64,000 nucleotides of DNA from Sphagnum magellanicum (taxonomy: Eukaryota; Streptophyta; Sphagnopsida; Sphagnales; Sphagnaceae): assembly GCA_021904315.1 (NCBI GenBank), contig CM038913.1:6695958-6759957 (forward strand), written 5' to 3'. Made by a program: the position numbers and the translations under genes. This document shows positions 1-12,690 of the stretch, in pieces (positions within the stretch are counted from its first letter, which is position 1; each line of letters opens with the position of its first letter). The notes below the pieces were generated by a model. The model was not told the origin of the DNA and did not search any database. It saw only the letters and a list, made by a program, of their open reading frames with translations.

Positions 1-684
1 CTAGAATACAACTATGTTATAAGGATATAGATTATGTTATTGGGTTTTCCCATTATTCCAGATTATATAACATTTCATGATTATGAATGTCACATATTGT
101 GGGATATTGAATGAAAATTGGATTGTTGCACCTACTACCTACTTTGTTAATTTCATTATATTGGGAGAAGTAACAACAAACTAAAATTGCATGGAAAGTT
201 TTTGACAACTCACAAGATATGCTACTATGTTTTCCAAGGTGACTGGTTATTTGTATTTTTTAGATTTCGTTAGTTAGTTTGTTGGCAAATTGATTGAGTG
301 TGGCAAGCCCTTTCCACAATAGGGTAATAGATTCTATCGTTATCTCAATTGCAAACATAATAAAGTGTACTTGACATGAGGTCCATTTACATAATCATTT
401 TTTGAAATTTTCCTATACACAACAATCCATTTTCCTTTATTTGGTACCATCAATTGACAACAATAAGTTCTACCAACCTTTTCTGTGTTATTCCATACTT
501 CCCATCATTTTCCCAAATCAACTAAGTATTTTCCATCTTTAGTGAAAATTGAAATGTATTTTCCATTGAACATTCCTCTCATTCTTTTTGCTGCTTTGGC
601 ATTCCCACAAGGCTAACATATTGTCTATATTTTTTTAACCAACATCATTGTTTTTTATTTGTCATTTATTTTCATGTAGAATAT

Positions 685-2620
685 TGTTGTTTTTACAACA
701 TCTCCACCTCACTCTTTGGTCTGTTTGATTTCTAGTAAAATGGCAACTTTTCATGCCAAAGGTAAAGTTGAGCTCATTGTTCCTACTAACAACTTTAGAA
801 TCTTACATGCCATAGAGAAATGTTTGTGTGCTATGTTTGGTTTCCATCTAGGAATTGTTCATGTGTCTAAGGACAAAGCATATGATGATAACAACAATGT
901 TATTAGATCCATATATCAAGTTCCAATCTTGGGTGATTTTGGTTTGGAATGAAAGGTAAATGCCAAGAGGTTTAGGATCATTATAGAATTTTTTTTGAAA
1001 AGCTCTTAGAATATTGTTTTAACACTAAAAATTGTGGCATTTGTTGCAAATGTCATCCCACATTTTGTGGAGATCAAGCAAGAAGTTGTCCCAAAATGTG
1101 TCGATCCTCAATCTTCGTTCATAGATTTGTGCAATTCTTCCAATGAGGATGGAATGCCTTCAATTTCTCTCTGCCCATTGACCTATTTTCTACACACGAA
1201 TCATTTTGCTTCAATTTCTACTTATTCCCAATATTCCATTTGAAACATTCCCTCTATGTTGAATGTAGTAGATTATTTTCGGGCAATGTCATTTGTTGCA
1301 CATGCTAGTTCTAAGTTGAGAGATTTGAACTATGATAACTTTCGGATTGAGAATGTTCGTTGCATTCTGACCACATTTAATGATGATGTTTTATTTGAAC
1401 TCTAGGCAATGTCAGTCCCAACAATCACTTTGGGTAGATGCAAGAATGTGCATGAAACATGATGGCCATGCGTGGTGCAATGTTAAAATGACTAACATTA
1501 AGAACGATTTCAACCTTACTTTTTAGAAAGTGTGTTATTTGAGCCATTTGCAATGTTGAAATGATGGTTGTGATTTCTTTTTTCTTAACAAGTGTAGAAA
1601 TGAAATAACTTGGATTGGTGACATTGTTCATGACCTTCAAGGAGGACATTTTGCTCCTAGTCCACCGTTTTGAAAAATGTGTAATAGCGCCCTTTTCTAT
1701 GTTAATCCGTGTGTAGCTTGCATGTATTACGTCGTGCACAAGTAGGAGAATGTGACTTGAACAACTATTCATTTGGGTAAATATGATCATTTGATGGCAA
1801 AAGGTTGCTCTAGAGAAGTTTTCAATCAAGTTAAGTCCTTGGTTAAGGAGGAGGTGTCTCACACATTGGGGCCGGGCTACTGTGTGAGCCATTGTGTTGG
1901 TTGCAAGTAAAACCTTTCTCTCTAAGCACATGTTGAACGAGGATGGAGAAGGGCCAGTGGAAGTTTTGAAAGGCGAAAAATTGTGCCAAATGATGGACAA
2001 GTTCATAACATTATTTTCCTCCAACATCCGGAATTTAGTTGCATCCTTTAAGCATTGGCCAAGGAATAGAGGGTACGTTTCTAGCATTTTTGCTTTCAAA
2101 GCAAATAGTGGTTACTATTTTATTCAAGATCATTTTTTTAAGGCAACAAACTGGAGAAAAAATATTTTTGTTCAAGATGCCTATGCATGGAGATGGTAAT
2201 TATTGTGGTTTAGTCAAGCAGATGCAACCTAGGGGTGATCTCCAAACCACTTGGATCATGTTTGATCATGTAAAACGTATCAAGGGTTGGACAACATTCG
2301 CCTACCATGTGTGTGATTCTTTCTACTATAAAGTGTGACAATTGCAATATGTGATATGCAATATGAAAACATGGAGGTTCAATGTGTAATGTGGCGGAAT
2401 TTAAACAAGGTCAAAGCAATAATGGTGTTCCTAAACCAAACTTCAAAGGATTCATGGCTGACAGCATTCAGGCCGATTATAATGCAATTTGAATTGTATA
2501 TGATAGCAGAGATCCAAGCAAGTTGATGGTTAATAGAAAACGAACTTGCACTATGAGAAAAAGAAGTGTTTTGTGACTTGCCTTGCAATTCAAATTTTTG
2601 AGTTGCATCAGACACTTGCA
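685..2620 (+). pseudogene. Decayed transposase-like reading frame (unclassified, possibly MULE-like)
   Basis: Several plus-strand pieces read as one broken protein. A piece at 716-952 contains KVELIVP and LGIVHVSKD. A piece near 1894-2199 contains NEDGEGPVEVLKGEKL. Pieces at 2175-2530 contain TTWIMFDHVKRIKGW, TIAICDMQYEN and KGFMADSIQADYN. Stops and frame changes separate them, for example a TGA in place of a codon just after the DYNAI residues near 2488. The acidic residues in WIMFDHV, AICDMQ and FMADS look like the core of a DDE-type nuclease, and the overall style is that of a plant DNA transposon. I did not see terminal repeats and cannot assign a superfamily with certainty. That it is coding-derived is fairly sure; that it is a transposase is an inference. 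Confidence 0.45.
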
Positions 2621-2759
2621 ATTCACCGTATTTATACGCTGCAAATGTTATTAAACAAGTTACAAGAGTTACAACTCACCATATATACGGTGCAACTCAT
2701 TATAACTCAATTACAACTTTGTCACAATTCCTTTTCAACTATGATGTAACTCCCCTATG

Positions 2760-5700
2760 ACTATAATCATAATGTCATGCTAATGTCATTTTCATCCATC
2801 CATCAAAATTTAACATGTGGCACTATGAAGATTTTTCATGATTTTTAAAAATATTGATATCCATTGTTCATTATGATAATTTGTTTTAAATGGTCTTGGA
2901 TTATGACACATGGCACAATCAAAAGTTGCCACATGACATATTAATTGAATTTTGGAACAAATATATATATGTACCTAGGTAGGTCGATACATAGCCATAG
3001 GTAGGTAAGTTGATATAGCTCCAACCTACCTGCTTACCTAACTACTTACTTACCATCTAAATAGGTAGAAAAATAAGACCTATTTATTGAGGTAGGCAAG
3101 TAGGTAGGTAAGAAGGTAGAATACTAAAAAAATATGTGAACTAAAGAATAGCCACATAAGTTTTTTAATTTGTTATGTGTTTTGCCTTTAGGGTTAAGCT
3201 TTTGTGAACTCATCCCAACATGGCACATGTATTTTAATGTGAGAATGCAAAAGGAGACACCTTTTTTATATAGTTTGTGAAATGAGATATTGAAGACAAA
3301 ACATATGGGTTAAATCTTTTAGTGGCACCCTAGTTGCAATTGAGTTATAATTACAAAAGAAATTTCCCACGTGCTTTATGTTTGATTTTAATTTTTTAAT
3401 TAATTTGAAATTTATAATTAATCATTTGACATAATTATTTGAAATTTAATTATTTGAATTAAATATTTAGATTATTTATATGAATTAATTAATATAATTC
3501 AGATAATTCAGATAATTAATTATGTTGATAATTGATGATCTTAATTCAAATAAATTTCAATAATCACTCACCTACATTAACAAACTTTGTTATCTAGAAT
3601 TATTTGAATTAATCAATTAATTTTATATAATTAGATACTGAGTTTAAGTAACTAGTTATTAGATTAGTATTTCTTAAACTGAATTAATTAAATACTAATT
3701 AATCAAATTTGATTAATGAATTCATATGAATATTTTATTATTTACTTAATTAGTTCATAGTAATTAAGTATATTACATATTAATTACTAATTTAAAAATG
3801 AGTAGCAAATAATTAATTCTGAAATATTAAATAATAAACATGAATTTGAGTAGAAACATTGAGGTATATAAAGACATATTCATATGCACACCCTTATTGA
3901 ATGTTTAATAAAATACACACATTGCTTTTGATTCCAATTCAAAAATAGACTTTCACCTTTCATGAAATTTAATGGTTTGATATGTATGTATACCAACATA
4001 ATATTGTGAATTCCAATGTAGTGAAATATTATTAACACAACAATTGAACATTAATCACAAAAAATAGGACTATAATATTTACTACATTATTTAAATTTTT
4101 GCTATTTAGATAATTATGAAAATGAATTATTTTAATTCATTCATTTAATAAAGGAATCTATTTATATCAATGAAGCATTTAACAATCTAGTCTAGAAAAG
4201 TTTGAAGTGTATAAACAATGATATCTATGTGTATATACTCATAAACATTTTAATACACCATTCCAATCCAAATAGAGGCTTACATTTACACTTTCAATGA
4301 ATTGCACAATTTGTAAATCTTTGAATAGTATGAGTTGCCACATAGTTGACAACTAATTCTAAATGAGTTGAACACTCTAGTTCCAAAATAATGGACAAGT
4401 AATAGTTATGTAGTGAAACCATAGTGGCACATTTAATTATAACTTAGTTGTAAAACTAGCCAATTTAATTGATTCTTAGTTGCAAACAAGTTGTAAATTC
4501 TAAATGTTATGGACCTTTACCTAACCGTACACGTGGCACGACCGTACGCATCAACGCCGTATGCTAGTTGCAAAGTAGTTGTTCACTCGACATTAAAGCT
4601 ACACCAATTGCAACATAGTTGAGATTAACCACTTCATTACAACTTGTGATCATGGTCAAACTATGGTTGACTATCATTGTATATACTTTGCATACATACG
4701 TTCATATAAAGTCCAAGTTACAACTAATGTGCAACTAAATTACAACTATGAAATATTTTAACATGGCATTTTAATTATTAATTCATCATATTTCCATATT
4801 GTAATTGTACCCTAGTTGCATAGTAGTTTCTATGACAATCTAGTTGCATGTCAGTCTACTCTTCATGAACACAATTTCTCATAGTGTTGTTTTTTTCATT
4901 GGAATTAATCCATGGATAGACACAAAAAATAGCAAATCAAGCCAAATTTATAAGAAAAAGGTAGGACATTGTGCTATGAATACAAAAAATGCTAGTTCTT
5001 TAGAAAAATGTTAATGTTCAATATGCAACAATCCATTGTTGGTGGTATTCTTTGGGTGCCACTGATGAAGCTAGACTTCAAGAGTTAGAGAATTAGTCCA
5101 ATTTTTGGCACTTTCATATGAAATAATGGGGAGGATTTATGATACATGTATTGTTTTCAACCCTCCCACACGTGTTTTCTTTATGCCCACCTTCTTGACA
5201 AGTTCACATTTACACTACCAATCATTTTAAAATTGCATAACAAATTTATTTTTTCTTGCATAAATTTTCTTTTGAAGAACTTGCAAACATGCCCACGTGC
5301 AACCTTTTAAAGATAGGGCACAATGTATGGCTTCAACAGTTTGGCACAAGGGGAGCTTGTTTGTTTGTTGTAACATCAGATGACTACATTTGAGCTTTCA
5401 AACAATTGACATTGTATTCTCATTTCAAGTAAGGTGGTTGACCAAGTCAAGGGCCTAATAAAAGTGAGCTATTCTTGCATAGAGCAACCCAATCTAGAGA
5501 TACGAAACAACTTACAAATGCAATTTTGAAATATTCCCTAATATCAACTTGCATAGTTAAAATCACACATGGAAGGTGAAAAGATCTTTGGCTCCTACAA
5601 ATAGAAGGCAAACCTAGCCCCCGAAGTAGAAGGGGATTCATGTAGGCATGACCGTGTGAATTTTTTTCATCATTGAGTAAACCACATAATTGCCAAATTA

Positions 5701-5880
5701 AATGTGGAAATTGAACAACATGGGGTAGATCAAATTTAGGGAGATGTTGAGGTCCTTGAGGCTCCGCGTGGAAATGGAGTTTGGCATATAGAAAGATGCC
5801 CCCTATGTCACATGTTTAATGTTTTGCATTGCAAAAATCCACCAGACATTCTTGTGCTATTAAGATAATTGCCAACCCAA
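2760..5880. other. Gene-free AT-rich stretch with a GGTA-rich patch
   Basis: I see no supported gene here. Positions 2968-3112 carry many GTAGG and CCTAC tetramer-type repeats in both orientations. Positions 3380-3860 are dominated by AATTAATTAA-type sequence. The short open frames are not protein-like. Confidence 0.5.
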
Positions 5881-6059
5881 ATTCTATTAATGTCCTTGCC
5901 CCAACTTACTTAGGGTCGTGGTTTCAATTCCTTGGTGCATAAGTTCTAGTTTTGTGCAAATAATATGAATCATTGTGTTGGTAGTACAAAATGCAAGTAT
6001 GCATTGGACAAATCGGTTATTCCAAAATCTTGGCCCATTTAAGCTTAAACCAATTTCAC

Positions 6060-7800
6060 CAAAGATGAAATCAAGTTGGTTTTTATTGTTCCTAGAGTAT
6101 GCTTTTAAGTTAGTGTACAAACATGGAAAAAAAATGTGGTGGTAGAGTGGTAGATGCATTGTTTAGATTGCCAAATATTCAAAAAGCTTTAGGTGTCCCA
6201 AATTAAACTATAGATGCATCATTATTTGTAATATAGCTTACATGGTTACAAGAGGAAAAATATTACCTAAAGATAAGTCAATTTTCAAACAATCTTTCAA
6301 TAGTTTAGAAACATAAAACATTTATACACGTATAACCTTTTACAATATATAAAGGGTTATTATACAAGTAGGAACATGATAACCAATTATGTTGCTTAAA
6401 ACCAACAAATATATTTGCCATGTTGTGAAAGTTACATGAAGGGGTTAGAGGTGGACACTTTGCATTGGACATCACAATAAATAAATTTATGGATGTTGGT
6501 TATTGGTGGGCAACCTTATTTAAAGATATGTTGGAATACTTTAAAAATTATGATTCATGTTAGTGACCAGGTGGTATGAAGATAATGAGTTTGGTTAAAT
6601 TGGTTATTTCGTTACTAGACGAGCCATTCATGAAATGGGGTTTGGATTACATGGAGCCAATCAAACCTATTGGCAAGCACATTCAGAACAAATACATATT
6701 GGTTGTCATGGACTATGGAACAAAATGGTTGGAGGCAAAAACACTACAAATGAACACAATTGTAGTCACAACCACACTCATTTATGAATGCATCCTCAAC
6801 CAATTTGGCTATCCATTGACATTGCTCACGGAAGAAGGGGTTCACTTCATTAATGATGTTATCAAACATTTTACAAACAGTTCCAGTTGAACCATACCAT
6901 TTCCACTACATACTATTCATAGGGTAATGGACAAATATAATCAACCAACAAGATGATCAAGGCATTGTTGACAAAATTAGTCAATGAAAACCAAAATGAT
7001 TGGAATGATCGTTTATCTATGGTACTATTTTTTCATCGTACAACATTCAAAATGGAACATGGTTACATTCATTACTAGTTGATGTATGGTTTGCATCCCT
7101 TGATGTTAATAACCAAGTATATTTTACTTACATTTAATGGCACATACCATGGGATCCAAACCTAATAAAGGTGTTGACAAACCATCTACATGAGTTGGAA
7201 AAGTTGCATGGATATAGGACTGAAGCATAAGAGAATGTTGCAAAACCATAGTGGAACAGGTCTCTATGGTCACAATAATGGCATCTCGAGAAAAGCAAAG
7301 GAAAAAGTTGAGAAATTGGTATGGTTGGTATGGACCTTACCACATATAATATAGTTTTCCTAACAATATTATACTAGTGCTAACATTGGGGAATTTTGAA
7401 CCACATCTAATTTTGGTGAATGTGAGCAAATTGAAATCTTACATGTATGTGGAATAGGTAATCATGCAACCAATTTTACGAACAACAAGTATTCAAGATG
7501 TAGGCGATAACATTGAATTGTGGGAAGTTCAAGATGTTGGTACTCGAATTGGTTGTATGTGTTTTAATACCAATGACCCAATAAGTTGTACAAATATTAA
7601 AAGCAAAAAGTAATGTGGATGTCAACCTATTTATTGGAAGAACAAGCTTGAAGAACAAATCAACACATAGGTGTCTGTTAATGATGAGGTGTAGGATGAC
7701 CTTGAAGAGGCATCCACATATACATAGGAGTCATTAGCAACATTGATAAATATTCATGCATTTGCACATTGATGGCCCATGTGGGAGTCATTACTATGCC
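6060..7800 (+). pseudogene. Ty3/gypsy pol remnant: RNase H end, integrase, C-terminal region
   Basis: This is the decayed 3' half of a Ty3/gypsy polyprotein. The end of RNase H and the linker are seen near 6105-6180, with LVYKHGKK followed, after a one-base frameshift in a run of A, by VDALFRLPNIQ. The H2C2 zinc-binding part of integrase is at about 6430-6560 (GHFALDIT, YWWATLFKDM). The integrase core is the frame 6576-6890, with the first catalytic Asp in VVMDYGTKW. The expected second Asp region reads LLTEEGVHF, so the acid there appears substituted. After a stop the core continues near 6940-7060 (NKMIKALLTKLVNENQNDW) and the tail near 7370-7460 (LTLGNFEPHLILVNVSKLK). Multiple stops and shifts make it inactive. 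No LTR or reverse transcriptase was located. Confidence 0.8.
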
Positions 7801-7959
7801 ACCGAAAAAGAAGGCTGCAAAGAACAACAACCATCATTTCAAACATAATGCCCTAATTTATGAATACATTGACTTTTGTTTATGGACAACATTAGATATG
7901 TGTAGCATCTTAGTGTGTTCACTGTAGATAGCCTACAAAATGAATATTGATAATTCTTT

Positions 7960-9300
7960 GGAAAAATTAGCACACAGTACAAGAGAAAAAAAAAGTTGAA
8001 AGGAAACACATTGTGGAAAAGGAAAAGCTAGGAGAAATAGGCGAGGAAATAGGATTAATATTCTTGTTCACTATCATGCCTTCAAGAATATTATCTCTAG
8101 GAAGATGTTTGCCATCGCAATTTTTTATTTACGACAAATAAGAGGATGAAGGGGATTTGGAAAAGATTGCACAACAATGGGAGTTCACAACAACAAATTG
8201 GCAAAAACTTGAATGAATGTTAAGGAAGCTTTATTTGCAAATAATAATAACATCTTCAACAAACAGAGATGGTGGTGCTCACAAATTTGAAAGAAGAACC
8301 TATAGAGTAAGAGGAGGAAGAAGGAACAATGCCACTTGCAGAGGCTCTAGCACTAGGCACATCAATGCCAAAACCTCAAATTACACAATTTGCATAACAT
8401 GCAAACAAACTAAGTACCATAGAACAACTTGTAACTTCAAGTTCACATGCTACTAAAAGGCATAAGGAAGAGATATCAAAATTTATTCTTCTAAAGGAGG
8501 AAGACAAGTTTTAATTTGCATTAGAACCACATAAGTATATGGTGGAGCTTGAATGCATACGTGCATGGGTGAACATGAAAGGTAGATAATGTGCCTGGAC
8601 AAATGTTGTTAATTTAATGGGATTGTTCTATAATGACTCAAAAACTCCATACCAAGACATCCTTGTACAATTTTTGAATACCTATAAAATAAACACTAAT
8701 GATCAGATTTTGGCAAGGGTGCAAAATAAGGTGGTATGTATCGATAGTCTTAACATTGTTGCAAAGTTCAAAAAAATTTATGTAAGCACCCGATGCAAAA
8801 TTGGCCATTTACCCAAAGGAGTGTGCAAAACATGCATTAACAGATATTATGATTGGACCTCACGCACATCTTGGGAAGGAACAATGGAATGTTTCCAAAA
8901 TGATGCATCCTTGCAACATTCAATTTGTAAAATTGTTGCATATCATTTATCAACATGAATGAGTAAACTACTTTAGCAACTAAAACACCATTACATTCAT
9001 GATTATCAATGTTTGGAGATCTAGTTTTAACTGGGTTGACATTATGTTCAACCATATGAAAAAGGAGTTGCAACGTTAGTTTCCAATTCAAAAGACAATG
9101 TTAAAAGGAACTAGTAAGGTGGTAGAGAGTAAAAACATTTGTAACTTTGCTCCACTTATTGAAGTTTTCATGCAAGATTGGTTTGAAAAGGAGGAGGGAA
9201 CAGAACAAGTACCCCCATCAACATTCAAAGGTGCAGGTGGGTGTATGGTAGAACAAATTCGACAACACCTACACAATATTTATTGACCGTTTTGAATGAG
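7960..9300 (+). pseudogene. Decayed reading frame of unknown family
   Basis: Open pieces at 8217-8456, 8617-8958 and 9098-9286 have protein-like composition, for example LARVQNKVVCIDSLNIVAKF and CKIGHLPKGVCKTCINRYY in the second and FAPLIEVFMQDWFEKEEGTE in the third. They lie in order on one strand directly after the gypsy remnant and are broken by stops and shifts. They may be an extra frame of the same or a neighbouring mobile element. I do not recognise the family. Confidence 0.3.
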
Positions 9301-9715
9301 TATTAATCAATCACCTAAATAGGTAACACAAATGGAATAAAGGTCCATTTGCATTCAACCCCAATTTGTGGTATAATCAGATGAAGAGGAAGATGAAGGT
9401 CCCCCATTCAATGATGAAAAAGAATGCGGATACAACAAGAACCCCAACTAGTACCTAATTATAGAAACATTCGACAATAGAATCAAATTCTGATTTCACC
9501 AATGGGTCAAAGTGAATATTCATAGGAGTTCAAGAAATGTTAGTTTCCTACACCTACAATGGATCAAAACACTACTAGAAATTTTGTCTTTTGCAACTTG
9601 TCTTATGCAACTATTCCTATATGTATGTTTGATGAAATTGTCAAAAAAAAAATTCTAGTATTGCACTCAAATAAAAAAACCTTTCTTGACTCCCAAATAT
9701 GAAAAGTTCAAACCT

Positions 9716-10345
9716 TGAAGGAAAAGAATACCTTCATGAAGGTATTATGTAAACACCATGGGCTGAATTATTTTGGTTCAAGCTATTGGAAGGGTATTGT
9801 TCATGCCCAAAATTACTACCCAATCCATACATGCAATACCTTTTTTAGGGTATGTAAAAAATCCTTTGGGTTCCATAACATATGTATTGAAACCAAAAGG
9901 GGTATTGCATAGCCATTCCAAAACCTGGAAGGAAAGCAATACCCTCATGGGGGTATTCTGTAAACACCATGGGTTGAATTATTTTGGTTCAAGCTATCGA
10001 AAGGGTATTGTTCATGCTTATAATTACTCAATGCATGTGCAATACCCCTTTCAAGGTATATAAGAAATCCTTGGGCTCCATACCATATCTATTGAAATGT
10101 GGAAGGGTATTGCATAGCCATACCACAACCTAGAAGGAAAACAATACCCTCATTAAGGTACTCTACAAACACCATGGGTTCAATTATTTTGGTTCAGGCT
10201 ATTGAAGGGGTATTGTTAATGCCCATAATTACTCAATTCACATGCAATACCCCTCTCAAGATATCCCATAAATCCTTTGGGTTCCTTAACATATCTTTTA
10301 GAACTTGGATGGATATTGCATACCCTTAGCAAAACCTAGAAAGAA
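9716..10345 (+). repeat. Three tandem subrepeats of about 205-212 bp (left end of the fold-back structure)
   Basis: Units begin at about 9717, 9929 and 10133 and end near 10339. Each has a GAAGGAAA start, an ACACCATGGG box, a TTATTTTGGTTCA box and several GGGTATTG motifs. Short open frames here (9715-9912, 9773-10063, 10099-10329) are by-products of the repeat. Confidence 0.8.
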
Positions 10346-11039
10346 AGCAATACTCACATCATTTTGCAATGATATCGTAAACCATGAAACAAAAGAATGT
10401 TTTAAAAATATTTATTCCATGTTCACTATATTATGCCATACATATTGATTCAAGTAAATGAGGGTAATGCAAAGGTGGTCACATTGACAACAAAAGGTTT
10501 TACTTGAACAAAGTTATGGAGTTTAAATACAATATTTGCATCATATTGGGATATTTGCATTCACCATGAAACATAAGGTTTTTTTTTCAATAATTGTTCC
10601 CCTTGTAATATATCATGCAATTCATGTTTTTAAAATTATTTGTTCACCTTACAATATGATTTAATATGTATAACATGAAGGTTATGAAAAATTGGTCACA
10701 TTGATAGTAGAGGGGTTCATGGTTTAAAGTTTGATGTGTAATTTATAACTTAATTTTAAAATTCATATTTTCTTGAAATAAAAAAATTACAAGTTAATTT
10801 TGAACATTTTTCCAATGATGTACATATTTATTGTTTTCCCTTCTTAAAGTTGCAAATTCATTTCAAGAATACAAAAACTTCAAGTTTATTATTTGACAAG
10901 GTTTTAATGGTTGTTTATAAATACATGATGTCACCTTTATTTAATGGTTCACATACTAATAAAAATCGATACCTCTCCCATATATTAATCCTATGTATGA
11001 TTGAAATTTAATTTTATAGTTTTTTTACATTATATTAAT

Positions 11040-12690
11040 TAATTTCTCACCTAAAATAATTATATAACATATCGTTAATATTTTATATTATATAAATATG
11101 TAACACAACTATTTATGTAATTTTTTATAATAATGTATAATACTGGCTTAAATATTGGTCTTTAAATATATTTTTGTTTATATCAAGTAAAAGTTATATA
11201 ATTCATAATATCTTAAATTAAAATTTTATTCATTTCAATAAATATAATATCTTAATATTTATATTAAATACCATAATAATTTAATAAAATTTATACTATA
11301 TGTAAATTTAATATATATAAACCCATTGTTATGTATAGTGCAAATTTTTCTCACGTTTTAAAATTTTTAGAGAGAATTTTAAAATTCCAAAAAAGTTATT
11401 ACATTGTATATTTTATTAATGCATCTAATTGAATATTATTTCAATGTAAATTGAAATTTAGTTTATAACATATCAAATAATGCCATATATGATCAATAAT
11501 TTTCTAATAGTTTAATGTGTATACCCTTTTGTATTAAAATATACTCAAGTTTTAAAAAAATTAATCTTTCATTAAAGTAAAATGGATGTAATTTTTTTTT
11601 GAATGGATGGATGGCTACTTGTGATTCAAAAAATAAAAATGGTGTATAAATATCAAATTGTAATGAATTTTTGAAAATTAGTTGAAATTTTTAAAACTTT
11701 ATTTTTATGTCTCATGGTTAATAGCATTATCACAACATAATGAAAGTATTGTAGTTACATTTTAAAACTTTGTTCATGCACAATGTGGCTAATTTTGCAA
11801 TACCCTCATTTACATATATTAACCATTTTGCATTGGTCCATTAAACAATTCTTGTTGTTTATGAATTTGAAAATGTCTTTCAATTATATCTAATGTTTAA
11901 TTAAAATTTCTACCAAGTTAAAATAATTATGCAAATATTATATCTCTAGAAATGAAAAATAATAATAATTTCACACATTAATTATGTCATTTTTTAATAC
12001 ATTGTAAATTAAATTTTACATAATATTGTACTTGTATTTCAAACTTCAAATAAAATATCTTTAAAATTAAAAATTGATAGTTTGTGCAACATTATTATTT
12101 TTTGAATCATAAGTAACCATTCATTTATTCAAATAAAATATACACATGTTTTACATTTAATAAAAGATGAAAAAAAAATTATTTGAATGTATTATAATAC
12201 AAAAAGGAATACACATTAAAGCGTCACAAAATTATTGATCAATATTGGCATTATTTGATATGTTATGAACTAAGTTTCAATTTACTTAGAAATGATATTC
12301 AATTTACATGCATTAATAAATATGCAATGTTAATAACGTTTTTTTTGAATTAAAAACTTTTCTTTAAAAATAAAAAACATCATGCACAAATTGCATTATA
12401 CATAACAATGGGTATATATAAAAATTACGTTTAATATGTATATTTAATGAATTCTTATCCCATTTCAAATAAATATGAAGATATTATATGTATTAAAATG
12501 AATCAAAATTATAATTTCATAATATTATTAATTAAATATATTTTATTACTCCATATGTTATAAATAAAAATATATTTAGACCAATGTTTAAGCCAATATT
12601 ATACATCATAAAAAATTATATGGAATACATCTAAATTAAATTTTATCCATAAAATTATGATATATTGGAAGAAAGATGTATTATATAAGA
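11040..12690. repeat. Nested internal palindrome
   Basis: Arms of about 620 bp, 11040-11660 and 12070-12690, flank a spacer of about 410 bp. Paired segments such as 11130-11180 with 12555-12605 and 11455-11540 with 12195-12285 match closely in reverse complement with a constant coordinate sum near 23730. The sequence is very AT-rich with no open frame of note. Confidence 0.6.

Noticed and set aside
1425..2099. 224-codon minus-strand frame
   Set aside because: It is antisense to the decayed plus-strand transposase-like frame, which has the more protein-like reading.
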